Origin: Ga0077554 sp046590885
Lineage (GTDB): Bacteria > Pseudomonadota > Gammaproteobacteria > Ga0077554 > Ga007554
Direction: 5' to 3'
Length of the DNA stretch: 5,268 nucleotides
Assembly (NCBI GenBank): GCA_046590885.1
Contig: JBKJTS010000152.1
Span: 1-5,268, forward strand
The position numbers and the translations under genes were made by a program. How positions within the stretch are numbered: position 1 is the stretch's first letter; every line of letters begins with the position of its first letter. Of the stretch, positions 1 to 5,174 are shown one piece after another. The notes beneath the pieces were generated by a model. It was not told where the DNA came from, ran no database searches, and was given only the letters and a program-made list of their open reading frames with translations.

Positions 1-1
1 C

Positions 2-1609
2 CCCATGCTGTATATGGGCTATGTGGGCTTTTCGGTGGCGTTCGCCTTCGCCATCGCTGCCTTGCTGGGTGGCAAGCTTGATGCCGCCTGGGCGCGCTGG
101 TCGCGGCCCTGGGCAACAGCGGCCTGGGCCTTCCTGACCTTCGGTGTCGCGCTGGGGAGCTGGTGGGCATATTACGAATTAGGCTGGGGCGGCTGGTGGT
201 TCTGGGATCCGGTCGAAAACGCCTCGTTCATGCCGTGGCTGGTGGGTACCGCGCTAATCCATTCACTGGCGGTAACGGAAAAGCGGGGCAGCTTCAAGAG
301 CTGGACGGTGCTGCTGGCGATTGTGGCCTTCTCTCTAAGCCTGCTCGGCACCTTCCTGGTTCGTTCCGGCGTACTCACCTCCGTGCATTCGTTTGCCACT
401 GACCCCGAGCGTGGGGTGTTTATCCTGGGCTTCCTGGTAGTGACGATCGGCGGCTCACTGGCGCTGTATGCTTGGCGTGCACCCAAAATAGGTTTGGGTG
501 GCAACTTCGATCTGGTGTCCCGCGAGTCGCTGTTGTTGGGCAATAATGTGCTGTTTATGGCGGCTGCCGGTACGGTGCTGTTGGGTACATTATATCCACT
601 GTTCCTTGATGCGCTGGATATGGGCAAGATCTCGGTGGGCCCGCCCTATTTTGATAGCGTATTTCTGCCGTTGATGGCCCCGGCGATGTTTTTGATGGGA
701 CTTGGCCCCATCGCCCGCTGGAAAAAGGCAAGTTTACCTGAAATGGCTGTTCGTCTGCGCTGGGCGTTTGCGGTGAGTGCTGCCACGGCAATTATATTGC
801 CGTTTGTGATGGGGGAATGGTTTCCACTGGTGAGCCTGGGGTTGTTACTGGCTGCCTGGATTATCACCACCACCGTGCAAAGCATTTGGCAGCGCGTTGG
901 CAAGCCGCAGGGTTCTGCCGCGCCAGGATCTACATTGGGATCCAGGCTGGCGGGGCAGTCGCGTAGTTACTACGGCATGATGCTGGCACATGTAGGCGTT
1001 GCGGTATTCATTATTGGCGTCACGCTGGTCAAAGGCTATGAAGTTGAAACGGACGTGCGTATGGGAGTCGGCGACACGACCGCTATCGGCGGCTATGTGT
1101 TTCGCTTTGATGGTGTGGTGGATATTGATGGGCCGAATTACACCGCCAGTCGCGGCTACATCCATGTTAGCAAAAACGGTAAGGAAGAAGGCGTGATGCA
1201 CCCGGAAAAGCGCCACTATCAGGTGCAGAACATGCCTATGACCGAAGCAGCGATTGATACCGGTCTGCTGCGTGATTTGTATGTCTCGCTGGGCGAGCCG
1301 GTGAGTAACGGCGCGTGGAGTGTGCGTATTTATTACAAACCGTTTGTTGACTGGATCTGGGCGGGCGCTTTCTTTATGGGCCTAGGTGGTTTTCTCGCCG
1401 TGTCCGACCGTCGTTATCGCTTTGCTGAACGCAAGGCGCGCAAAGCCGCTGCACAGGGAGGTGTTAGCGCCGCAGGAGGCGGAATACTGGGAACGGCCGC
1501 CACACAGGGAAGAGCGGAAGCGAAGGGTTCTGCCAGTGCCGCTATGATGCCGGGAACGACGGTTGAAGAAGGTGCGCGGTTGGCAACGCAGTTGGAGAAT
1601 AAACCCTGA
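2..1609 (+). CDS. ccmF: Cytochrome c heme lyase subunit CcmF, 5'-truncated by the window edge
   Basis: Inner-membrane heme lyase core of System I; it takes heme from holo-CcmE and, with CcmH, ligates it to apocytochrome CxxCH motifs in the periplasm. The frame is open from base 2 (a Pro codon before the ATG at 5), and the first residues (PMLYMGYVGFS) match the interior of CcmF, so the true start lies upstream. Numbering from that ATG, the WWD heme-handling motif WGGWWFWDPVEN is at about 61-72. His86 and His128 sit where E. coli H261 (heme b ligand) and H303 (periplasmic heme ligand) would fall with a constant offset of 175. His329 (MMLAHVGVAVF) is the likely counterpart of H491; the counterpart of H173 would lie just off the left edge. 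About ten hydrophobic segments are visible, with a periplasmic domain at about 345-448 and a last membrane span at about 450-467. Residues 481-534 form an Ala/Gly/Ser-rich tail, making the full protein about 700 residues, longer than E. coli CcmF (about 650). The stop overlaps the ccmG start. Family assignment is very secure. Confidence 0.97.
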   Translation, partial: PMLYMGYVGFSVAFAFAIAALLGGKLDAAWARWSRPWATAAWAFLTFGVALGSWWAYYELGWGGWWFWDPVENASFMPWLVGTALIHSLAVTEKRGSFKSWTVLLAIVAFSLSLLGTFLVRSGVLTSVHSFATDPERGVFILGFLVVTIGGSLALYAWRAPKIGLGGNFDLVSRESLLLGNNVLFMAAAGTVLLGTLYPLFLDALDMGKISVGPPYFDSVFLPLMAPAMFLMGLGPIARWKKASLPEMAVRLRWAFAVSAATAIILPFVMGEWFPLVSLGLLLAAWIITTTVQSIWQRVGKPQGSAAPGSTLGSRLAGQSRSYYGMMLAHVGVAVFIIGVTLVKGYEVETDVRMGVGDTTAIGGYVFRFDGVVDIDGPNYTASRGYIHVSKNGKEEGVMHPEKRHYQVQNMPMTEAAIDTGLLRDLYVSLGEPVSNGAWSVRIYYKPFVDWIWAGAFFMGLGGFLAVSDRRYRFAERKARKAAAQGGVSAAGGGILGTAATQGRAEAKGSASAAMMPGTTVEEGARLATQLENKP

Positions 1610-2136
1610 TGTTGCGTTTTTTGGTGCCGCTGGGCATTTTTGCTGCACTGGTGGCGTTTTTGTGGGTGGGTTTAGGGAAAGATCCCAGCTTGGTGCCATC
1701 GCCGCTCATTGGCAAGCCCGCCCCGGCGTTTCGTGTGGCGCAATTACATGACGCCAATAGCCAGATTGGCAACGCTGAAATGCTGGGTAAGGTCTGGCTG
1801 TTGAATGTGTGGGCGTCGTGGTGTGCTTCCTGTCGTCACGAGCACCCGTTGTTCATGGAACTGGCGCGCGCGCGTCTGGTGCCAATCTATGGGCTTAACT
1901 ATAAAGACAAACGTGAAGACGGTGTGAATTGGTTAAGTCAACTTGGCAACCCCTATGTGGTTAGCGCCTTCGATGCAGATGGTCGCGTGGGTATTGATTA
2001 TGGCGTGTATGGTGTGCCGGAGACTTATGTCATCGACCGCCAGGGCATTATTCGCTACAAACACGTTGGGCCAGTGACGATGGAAGCGCTGCAAACCAAG
2101 ATCCTGCCATTAGTGAAGGAGCTTGAAAAAATATGA
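1609..2136 (+). CDS. ccmG: Periplasmic thiol:disulfide oxidoreductase CcmG (DsbE family)
   Basis: Membrane-anchored thioredoxin-fold protein that keeps the apocytochrome and CcmH cysteines reduced for heme attachment, using electrons from DsbD/CcdA. The 175-residue length is normal. An uncleaved N-terminal anchor spans about 4-22, followed by the family pattern PLIGKPAPAF (about 32-41). The active site is NVWASWCASC, with Cys72 and Cys75, and the cis-proline loop is GVYGVPETY with Pro137. The acidic GVPET setting is typical of CcmG rather than of general thioredoxins. The start at 1609 is supported by the TGATG overlap with ccmF and a GGAG at 1594-1597. The CxxC dipeptide is Ala-Ser; E. coli CcmG has Pro-Thr. 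The frame is intact and the 3' end overlaps ccmH by ATGA. Confidence 0.96.
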   Translation: MLRFLVPLGIFAALVAFLWVGLGKDPSLVPSPLIGKPAPAFRVAQLHDANSQIGNAEMLGKVWLLNVWASWCASCRHEHPLFMELARARLVPIYGLNYKDKREDGVNWLSQLGNPYVVSAFDADGRVGIDYGVYGVPETYVIDRQGIIRYKHVGPVTMEALQTKILPLVKELEKI

Positions 2137-2633
2137 AACAGTTGTTGGGAACCTTATTTCTGGCGGCCATGCTATGGGCAAACTCCCCGCTGGCAGTGGC
2201 CGGTGAAGCTCAGCTTGTAGCGGAAGATCCCGTGCTGGAAAAACGCGTTATGGCATTAGCTGAAGAGCTGCGTTGCCTGAAGTGTCAGAACAATACGCTG
2301 GCAGACTCGCCCTCCGAGTTGGCGCACGACTTGCTTCGTGAAATACGTACTTTAATGCAGTCCGGCAAGAGCGATGCTGAGGTGGTGGCTTATCTGGTGG
2401 CGCGTTATGGCGAGTATGTGCGTTTTCGGCCGTCGATGAACCAAACCACAGTCTTGCTGTGGTTTGGCCCCCTGGTTCTGCTCGTGGGAGGCGCAACGGT
2501 ATTGTTAATTGTCTTGTTGCGTCGGCGCAAGCGCATCGCGGCATATACGCCGCTGTCGGATGCGGAGCGTACACGTGCCGCTCTGTTATTGAACAATAGA
2601 ACCAATGATGGTGAGAGAGAGACTGGGGCATGA
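2133..2633 (+). CDS. ccmH: Cytochrome c maturation protein CcmH (CcmL/CycL type, short form)
   Basis: Thiol protein of the heme-ligation complex, thought to form a mixed disulfide with the apocytochrome CxxCH and to be reduced by CcmG. It has 166 residues. A cleavable signal peptide covers about 1-23 (ending AVAG before EAQ). The hallmark redox motif LRCLKCQN has Cys48 and Cys51 and is followed by NNTLADSPSELA in a three-helix bundle. RYGEYVRFRP lies at about 91-100, and one C-terminal membrane span at about 105-129 ends in a basic stop-transfer LLRRRKR. E. coli CcmH carries an additional fused TPR part; here that part is the separate downstream ccmI gene, as in most proteobacteria. The ATG overlaps the ccmG stop (ATGA) and is preceded by AAGGAG at 2116-2121, so the start is well supported. 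Confidence 0.96.
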   Translation: MKQLLGTLFLAAMLWANSPLAVAGEAQLVAEDPVLEKRVMALAEELRCLKCQNNTLADSPSELAHDLLREIRTLMQSGKSDAEVVAYLVARYGEYVRFRPSMNQTTVLLWFGPLVLLVGGATVLLIVLLRRRKRIAAYTPLSDAERTRAALLLNNRTNDGERETGA

Positions 2634-3985
2634 TTGTATTTTGGATTGTGGCGGCGTGTTTTATTATCGCCGCTTTGCTGTTTGTTTTGCCGCCTTTATG
2701 GCAGCGCCCAGATAAAGAAAAGGGTACGCCCATTGAGCTTTCGGCGGTTAACACCAAAATTTATCAAGATCAGCTTGCCGAGCTGGAAAATGATCTGCGT
2801 AATGACATGGTACAGCCTGAGCAATATGCGCAGGCTCGTCGTGAATTAGAGCGACGTTTGCTGGAAGATGTGAGTGCTGCCCCGGAGACGGCCGGGCCGG
2901 CCGTGCAGTTGGCGACCAATCGTGCCGGGCGTAACCCCACAACGGCGATTGTTGTTGGTATTATGGTGCCGCTGTTCACGGTGCTGTTGTATCTCAAACT
3001 GGGCAGCACCGACGCGTTGTCACCGCCAGCCAATGTTAGTGCTAATGCCGATGCGCCGACCGGGCAACAGCATTCTGATGCGCCTGCGCAAATTCAGAAA
3101 ATGGTGGACGCCTTGGTTGAACGGCTGCGCGCCAATCCTGAAGATCCGGAAGGTTGGGCCGTGCTGGGCCGTTCGCTGTATGCGATGGGCCGTCATGCAG
3201 AAGCGGCAGAAGCCTTCTCCAAGGCTTCTGCGATGGTGCCAAATGACGCGCAGCTGTTGGCCGATTATGCCGACGCAATGGCAATGGCAAATGGCGAGCG
3301 TCTTGATGGGGAGTCTATTGCATTAATACGCCGTGCGTTGCTGGCCGACCCTAATAACCAGAAAGCCCTGTGGCTAGGCGGCACCGCTGAATTTGAATCC
3401 GGAAACTTTACTGGCGCAGTGAAATATTGGGAACACCTGTTGAAGCTGCTGCCACCCAATTCCGAGGTGTCGCAAACCATGGCGGCCAATATCGAAGAAG
3501 CGCGCGGCCTTGCATTGAGCAGGACATCGGGTAATGCCAATGCATCAAGCCTGGCAGGTCTCAATGGGGGCATTAACAGCAATGCGCCGCTTGCCGCTGC
3601 TGCCAGCAGCAATATCAATGATAGTGGTGCTGGTGTGGCTGGCACAGTCACCCTCGCGCCTGCGTTGGCAAGCAAGATGGCGCCCACAGATACGTTGTTT
3701 ATCTTCGCCCGTGCCGCGCCCACTGCAGCCGGAAACGGATCTCGTATGCCACTCGCCATCATGCGCGCTCAGGCCAAAGATTTGCCACTGACCTTCGCAC
3801 TCAATGACGCGATGGCCGCCATGCCCACCATGAAGCTGTCAAGTGCTTCAGAAGTGATTATCGGCGCGCGCATTTCAAAATCGGGTGATGCCATGCCCCG
3901 TGCGGGGGATCTCCAGGGCAGCAGTGCAGTGGTGAAAGTGGGTACCACCGGAATAAAGATCATGATCGACTCGGTGGCGCCGTGA
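2630..3985 (+). CDS. ccmI: Cytochrome c-type biogenesis protein CcmI (CycH), TPR apocytochrome chaperone
   Basis: Membrane protein that binds the C-terminal helix of apocytochromes c and presents them to CcmF/CcmH. Of its 451 residues, the first membrane span is at about 2-22. A cytoplasmic loop with a charged helical stretch (YQDQLAELENDL to RRELERRLLED, about 45-80) follows, then a second span at about 105-122. The periplasmic TPR region lies at about 153-290; clear repeat signatures are WAVLGRSLYAMGRHAEAAEAF (about 176-196) and ALWLGGTAEFESGNFTGAVKYW (about 246-267). A low-complexity linker rich in Asn, Ser, Ala and Gly (about 298-337) leads to a C-terminal beta-rich domain (about 338-449; GTVTLAPAL, DTLFIFARAA, MPLAIMRAQAKDLP), a known extra domain in long CcmI/CycH proteins. 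The start overlaps the ccmH stop (ATGA). Only a purine-rich GAGAGAGA (2612-2619) precedes it, so translation probably depends on coupling. Confidence 0.95.
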   Translation: MIVFWIVAACFIIAALLFVLPPLWQRPDKEKGTPIELSAVNTKIYQDQLAELENDLRNDMVQPEQYAQARRELERRLLEDVSAAPETAGPAVQLATNRAGRNPTTAIVVGIMVPLFTVLLYLKLGSTDALSPPANVSANADAPTGQQHSDAPAQIQKMVDALVERLRANPEDPEGWAVLGRSLYAMGRHAEAAEAFSKASAMVPNDAQLLADYADAMAMANGERLDGESIALIRRALLADPNNQKALWLGGTAEFESGNFTGAVKYWEHLLKLLPPNSEVSQTMAANIEEARGLALSRTSGNANASSLAGLNGGINSNAPLAAAASSNINDSGAGVAGTVTLAPALASKMAPTDTLFIFARAAPTAAGNGSRMPLAIMRAQAKDLPLTFALNDAMAAMPTMKLSSASEVIIGARISKSGDAMPRAGDLQGSSAVVKVGTTGIKIMIDSVAP

Positions 3986-4014
3986 TTTCTTATCGCGCTG
4001 CTGTCGGTGCATAG
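3982..4014 (+). other. Aborted ten-codon frame overlapping the ccmI stop; possible remnant of the original downstream start
   Basis: A GTG at 3982-3984 overlaps the ccmI stop as GTGA, the arrangement that couples the preceding genes, and a GGTGG lies a few bases upstream (3973-3977). The frame reads MISYRAAVGA and ends at TAG 4012-4014. It carries one Arg in an otherwise mild N-terminus, as a lipoprotein n-region would. I infer that it may be the severed 5' end of the TlpA-like gene that resumes near 4150 in another frame. A chance frame is quite possible. Confidence 0.25.
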
Positions 4015-4039
4015 TGCCTTGGTTCAGATTAGGGTTGGG

Positions 4040-4141
4040 GCTGTTTCCGGCATCCTGCCTCGCACAGCACTTGCACATCCATGTGCGGCGGCTGTTTCCG
4101 GCATCACGCCTCATACAGCACTTCCACATCCATGTGCGGCG
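4040..4141 (+). repeat. Two direct tandem copies of a 51-bp unit
   Basis: Copy 1 is 4040-4090 and copy 2 is 4091-4141. They differ at 5 of 51 positions by my hand alignment. Each starts GCTGTTTCCGGCATC and ends CACATCCATGTGCGGCG. Because 51 is 17 codons, both copies read the same in the frame of the downstream gene (LFPAS..L.QH.HIHVRR twice). The palindromic make-up, and their position between genes, suggest a dispersed intergenic repeat family rather than protein-coding sequence. Membership of a genome-wide family is inference. Confidence 0.85.
4064..4095. repeat. Two-tier hairpin formed across repeat copy 1
   Basis: The outer arms ACAGC (4064-4068) and GCTGT (4091-4095) and the inner arms GCACAT (4073-4078) and ATGTGC (4081-4086) are perfectly complementary. 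They are separated by a four-by-four internal loop and a two-base CC tip. The DNA tip is too tight for a simple RNA loop, so an RNA form would open one or two of the inner pairs. A smaller GGCA/TGCC stem lies just upstream at 4049-4059. Confidence 0.6.
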
Positions 4142-4148
4142 CTGTGTG
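4112..4148. repeat. Two-tier hairpin formed across repeat copy 2, beside the start of the TlpA-like gene
   Basis: The outer arms CATACAGC (4112-4119) and GCTGTGTG (4141-4148) pair with one T-G wobble. The inner arms are CACAT (4125-4129) and ATGTG (4132-4136). The fold of copy 1 is thus kept, and the outer stem extends beyond the repeat. It would hold the candidate GTG start at 4134 inside the inner stem and would end four bases before the alternative ATG at 4152, so it could affect initiation. That effect is inferred only. Confidence 0.5.
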
Positions 4149-4694
4149 GGGATGTTGCTTGTGCCTGTGCTGTTATGTGGCTGCGAAGCTGGTACAGGGG
4201 ACAATAATACCCAGGTCTCTGCATTAACCGTAGGACAAGCCGTGCCCGACATTACATTGACCGGGCTGAACGGTAGCAAAACTACACTTGCGGCTTACCG
4301 TGGCAAGTTGGTGGTGTTTAACGCGTGGGCGACATGGTGTCCGCCGTGTCGGCGTGAGATGCCCAGTCTCGAGCGTTTGAGCAAGACCCTGGATGCTGGG
4401 CATTTTGCCGTGTTGGGAGTGTCAGTAGACGAGGATGAACACGGAGTGCGCGAATACCTCCATGACAAGGCGGTGACGTTTGCCGATTTTATTGATAAGG
4501 ATCTTAAGGTTATCCGCGACACCCTGGGTATCAAGATTTATCCTACCACATTGCTGATCGCTCCCAATGGTACACTTATTGGTGAGATGGTGGGGCCGCG
4601 TGACTGGGATAGTGCGGCAATGATTCAATTGCTGGAAAATGCCCATCAAGGCAAGCCAGTAAATGTAGACGCCATTCCTGTGAGTCGCTTCTAG
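4134..4694 (+). CDS. TlpA-like thioredoxin-fold lipoprotein (redoxin, WCPPC)
   Basis: Likely periplasm-facing lipid-anchored thiol:disulfide reductase of the TlpA/ResA group. From the GTG at 4134 the protein has 186 residues. A signal peptide MRRCVGMLLVPVLLCGC ends in lipobox LCG-Cys17. VGQAVPDITLTGLNG then opens the redoxin domain, FNAWATWCPPCRREMPSLE holds the active site (Cys69, Cys72), LGVSVDED and REYL follow, and KIYPTTLLI carries the cis-Pro137. The start is uncertain. The frame is open further up to a GTG at 4014 through the 51-bp repeats, but the peptide they encode does not resemble a signal sequence. ATG 4152 would leave a ten-residue, uncharged signal before the Cys. No good Shine-Dalgarno precedes any of the three. 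I prefer 4134 because it gives an Arg-Arg n-region and a normal lipobox distance. Located just after ccmI, it probably serves cytochrome c thiol reduction or general periplasmic reduction; this is inference. ResA-like and peroxiredoxin-like roles are alternatives. Confidence 0.82.
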   Translation: MRRCVGMLLVPVLLCGCEAGTGDNNTQVSALTVGQAVPDITLTGLNGSKTTLAAYRGKLVVFNAWATWCPPCRREMPSLERLSKTLDAGHFAVLGVSVDEDEHGVREYLHDKAVTFADFIDKDLKVIRDTLGIKIYPTTLLIAPNGTLIGEMVGPRDWDSAAMIQLLENAHQGKPVNVDAIPVSRF

Positions 4695-4722
4695 TTGCCC
4701 GTTTAACATTAACGGTCAGATA

Positions 4723-4808
4723 GGTGGCATTTCGAGCGTAGCAGGAAATCCGTGTCGCGAACGAATGCGAGAGATCTTAAGAGGTCTCCCCCTGCGGTCG
4801 AGATGACC
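4723..4808. repeat. 86-bp imperfect palindromic intergenic element (CATTTCGA type)
   Basis: The left arm begins GGTGGCATTTCGAGCGTAG (4723-4741). The reverse complement of the right end reads GGTCATCTCGACCGCAG (4792-4808). The two align along about 28 bases with a two-base gap and scattered mismatches, continuing into GGAAATC on the left against GGAGACCTC on the right. The centre (about 4751-4780) contains TCGCGA and CTTAAG palindromes. It has no coding frame of note and no run of T after the stem, so it does not look like an intrinsic terminator. It resembles short MITE-like repeats with CATTTCGA-type ends found between genes in many bacteria. This fills most of the 165-bp gap between the TlpA-like and cytochrome genes. 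Confidence 0.65.
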
Positions 4809-4847
4809 ACGCAGCTGCCCTTTTGCCTTTTAATATAAGACAGTAAC

Positions 4848-4853
4848 AGGAGA
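4848..4853 (+). promoter_or_regulatory. Ribosome binding site of the cytochrome c gene
   Basis: AGGAGA lies seven bases before the ATG at 4860 (counted from the second G of GGAG). It is the strongest Shine-Dalgarno in the window and fixes the start. Together with the gap upstream it suggests that this gene is translated independently rather than coupled to the TlpA-like gene. Confidence 0.85.
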
Positions 4854-4859
4854 ACTACC

Positions 4860-5174
4860 ATGCTGCGACGCTACTTATTCACGACCTTGATCACTGCTGG
4901 GCTGCTGTTAGGAAACGCTGCGGTAACGTATGCTGCTGACCCAGGAAATGGCGCCAAGATTTACACTACACATTGCTCGGGATGCCACGGCGACGGCGGT
5001 GTGAGCAATATGCCGGGTACGCCGGATTTTTCACGCCGTGAGCGGCTGTTTCAGCCGGATATGGCGCTGCTGGCGAGTATACGCGATGGTGTCAGTGTAA
5101 TGCCCGCGTATAAAGGCCTGCTTAGCGACCAGGAGATGCTGGATGTAATTTCTTACTTAAGAACCCTACGCTGA
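4860..5174 (+). CDS. Small periplasmic mono-heme cytochrome c (class I)
   Basis: Secreted c-type cytochrome, presumably an electron carrier or a subunit of a periplasmic redox enzyme. It has 104 residues. The Sec signal peptide covers about 1-25 (MLRRYLF start, hydrophobic core, TYA cleavage before AD). YTTHCSGCHGDGG gives the heme-binding CxxCH with Cys39, Cys42 and His43. Met81 in GVSVMPAYKGLLSDQE is the likely distal ligand, and the C-terminal helix EMLDVISYLRTL packs against the N-terminal one as in class I cytochromes. The mature part of about 79 residues is normal for the cytochrome cbb3/c551-like fold. The start is set by AGGAGA at 4848-4853. The stop overlaps the next start as TGATG, so its partner is probably the lipoprotein encoded there. 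It would be a client of the Ccm proteins encoded upstream. The specific electron donor and acceptor cannot be told from the sequence. Confidence 0.93.
   Translation: MLRRYLFTTLITAGLLLGNAAVTYAADPGNGAKIYTTHCSGCHGDGGVSNMPGTPDFSRRERLFQPDMALLASIRDGVSVMPAYKGLLSDQEMLDVISYLRTLR

Noticed and set aside
172..627. Long antisense frame within ccmF
   Set aside because: It is a shadow of the membrane-protein coding strand, with no recognisable domain or ribosome binding site; the + strand frame is certain.
2248..2757. 169-codon minus-strand frame across the ccmH-ccmI junction
   Set aside because: It lies opposite two secure genes, has a Cys/His/Pro-rich composition typical of shadows, and matches no family I recognise.
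2874..3326. Overlapping + strand frame inside ccmI
   Set aside because: It is rich in Arg, Trp, Cys and Met, as expected for a frame-shifted reading of an Ala-rich TPR gene; there is no supporting start signal or domain.
4040..4141. CRISPR array
   Set aside because: The copies are directly adjacent with no unique spacers, there are only two of them, and no cas genes are present.
3875..4279. Minus-strand frame through the tandem repeats (repeated RRTWM.KCC.R.DAGNS)
   Set aside because: Its internal repeats come from the 51-bp DNA repeat, and it overlaps secure coding sequence at both ends. It is very unlikely to be a gene.
4768..4790. GAGAGATCTTAAGAGGTCTCC as an intrinsic terminator stem after the TlpA-like gene
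   Set aside because: Only four outer and two inner pairs form around TTAA, with two mismatches between, and there is no following T-run. It is better explained as part of the larger palindrome 4723-4808.
4831..4839. TAATAT/TATAAG as a -10 box for the cytochrome gene
   Set aside because: The hexamers are AT-rich and suitably placed, but no acceptable -35 element lies 16-18 bases upstream (the bases there read CACGCA or GCAGCT). A promoter here is likely on gene layout but not supported by sequence.
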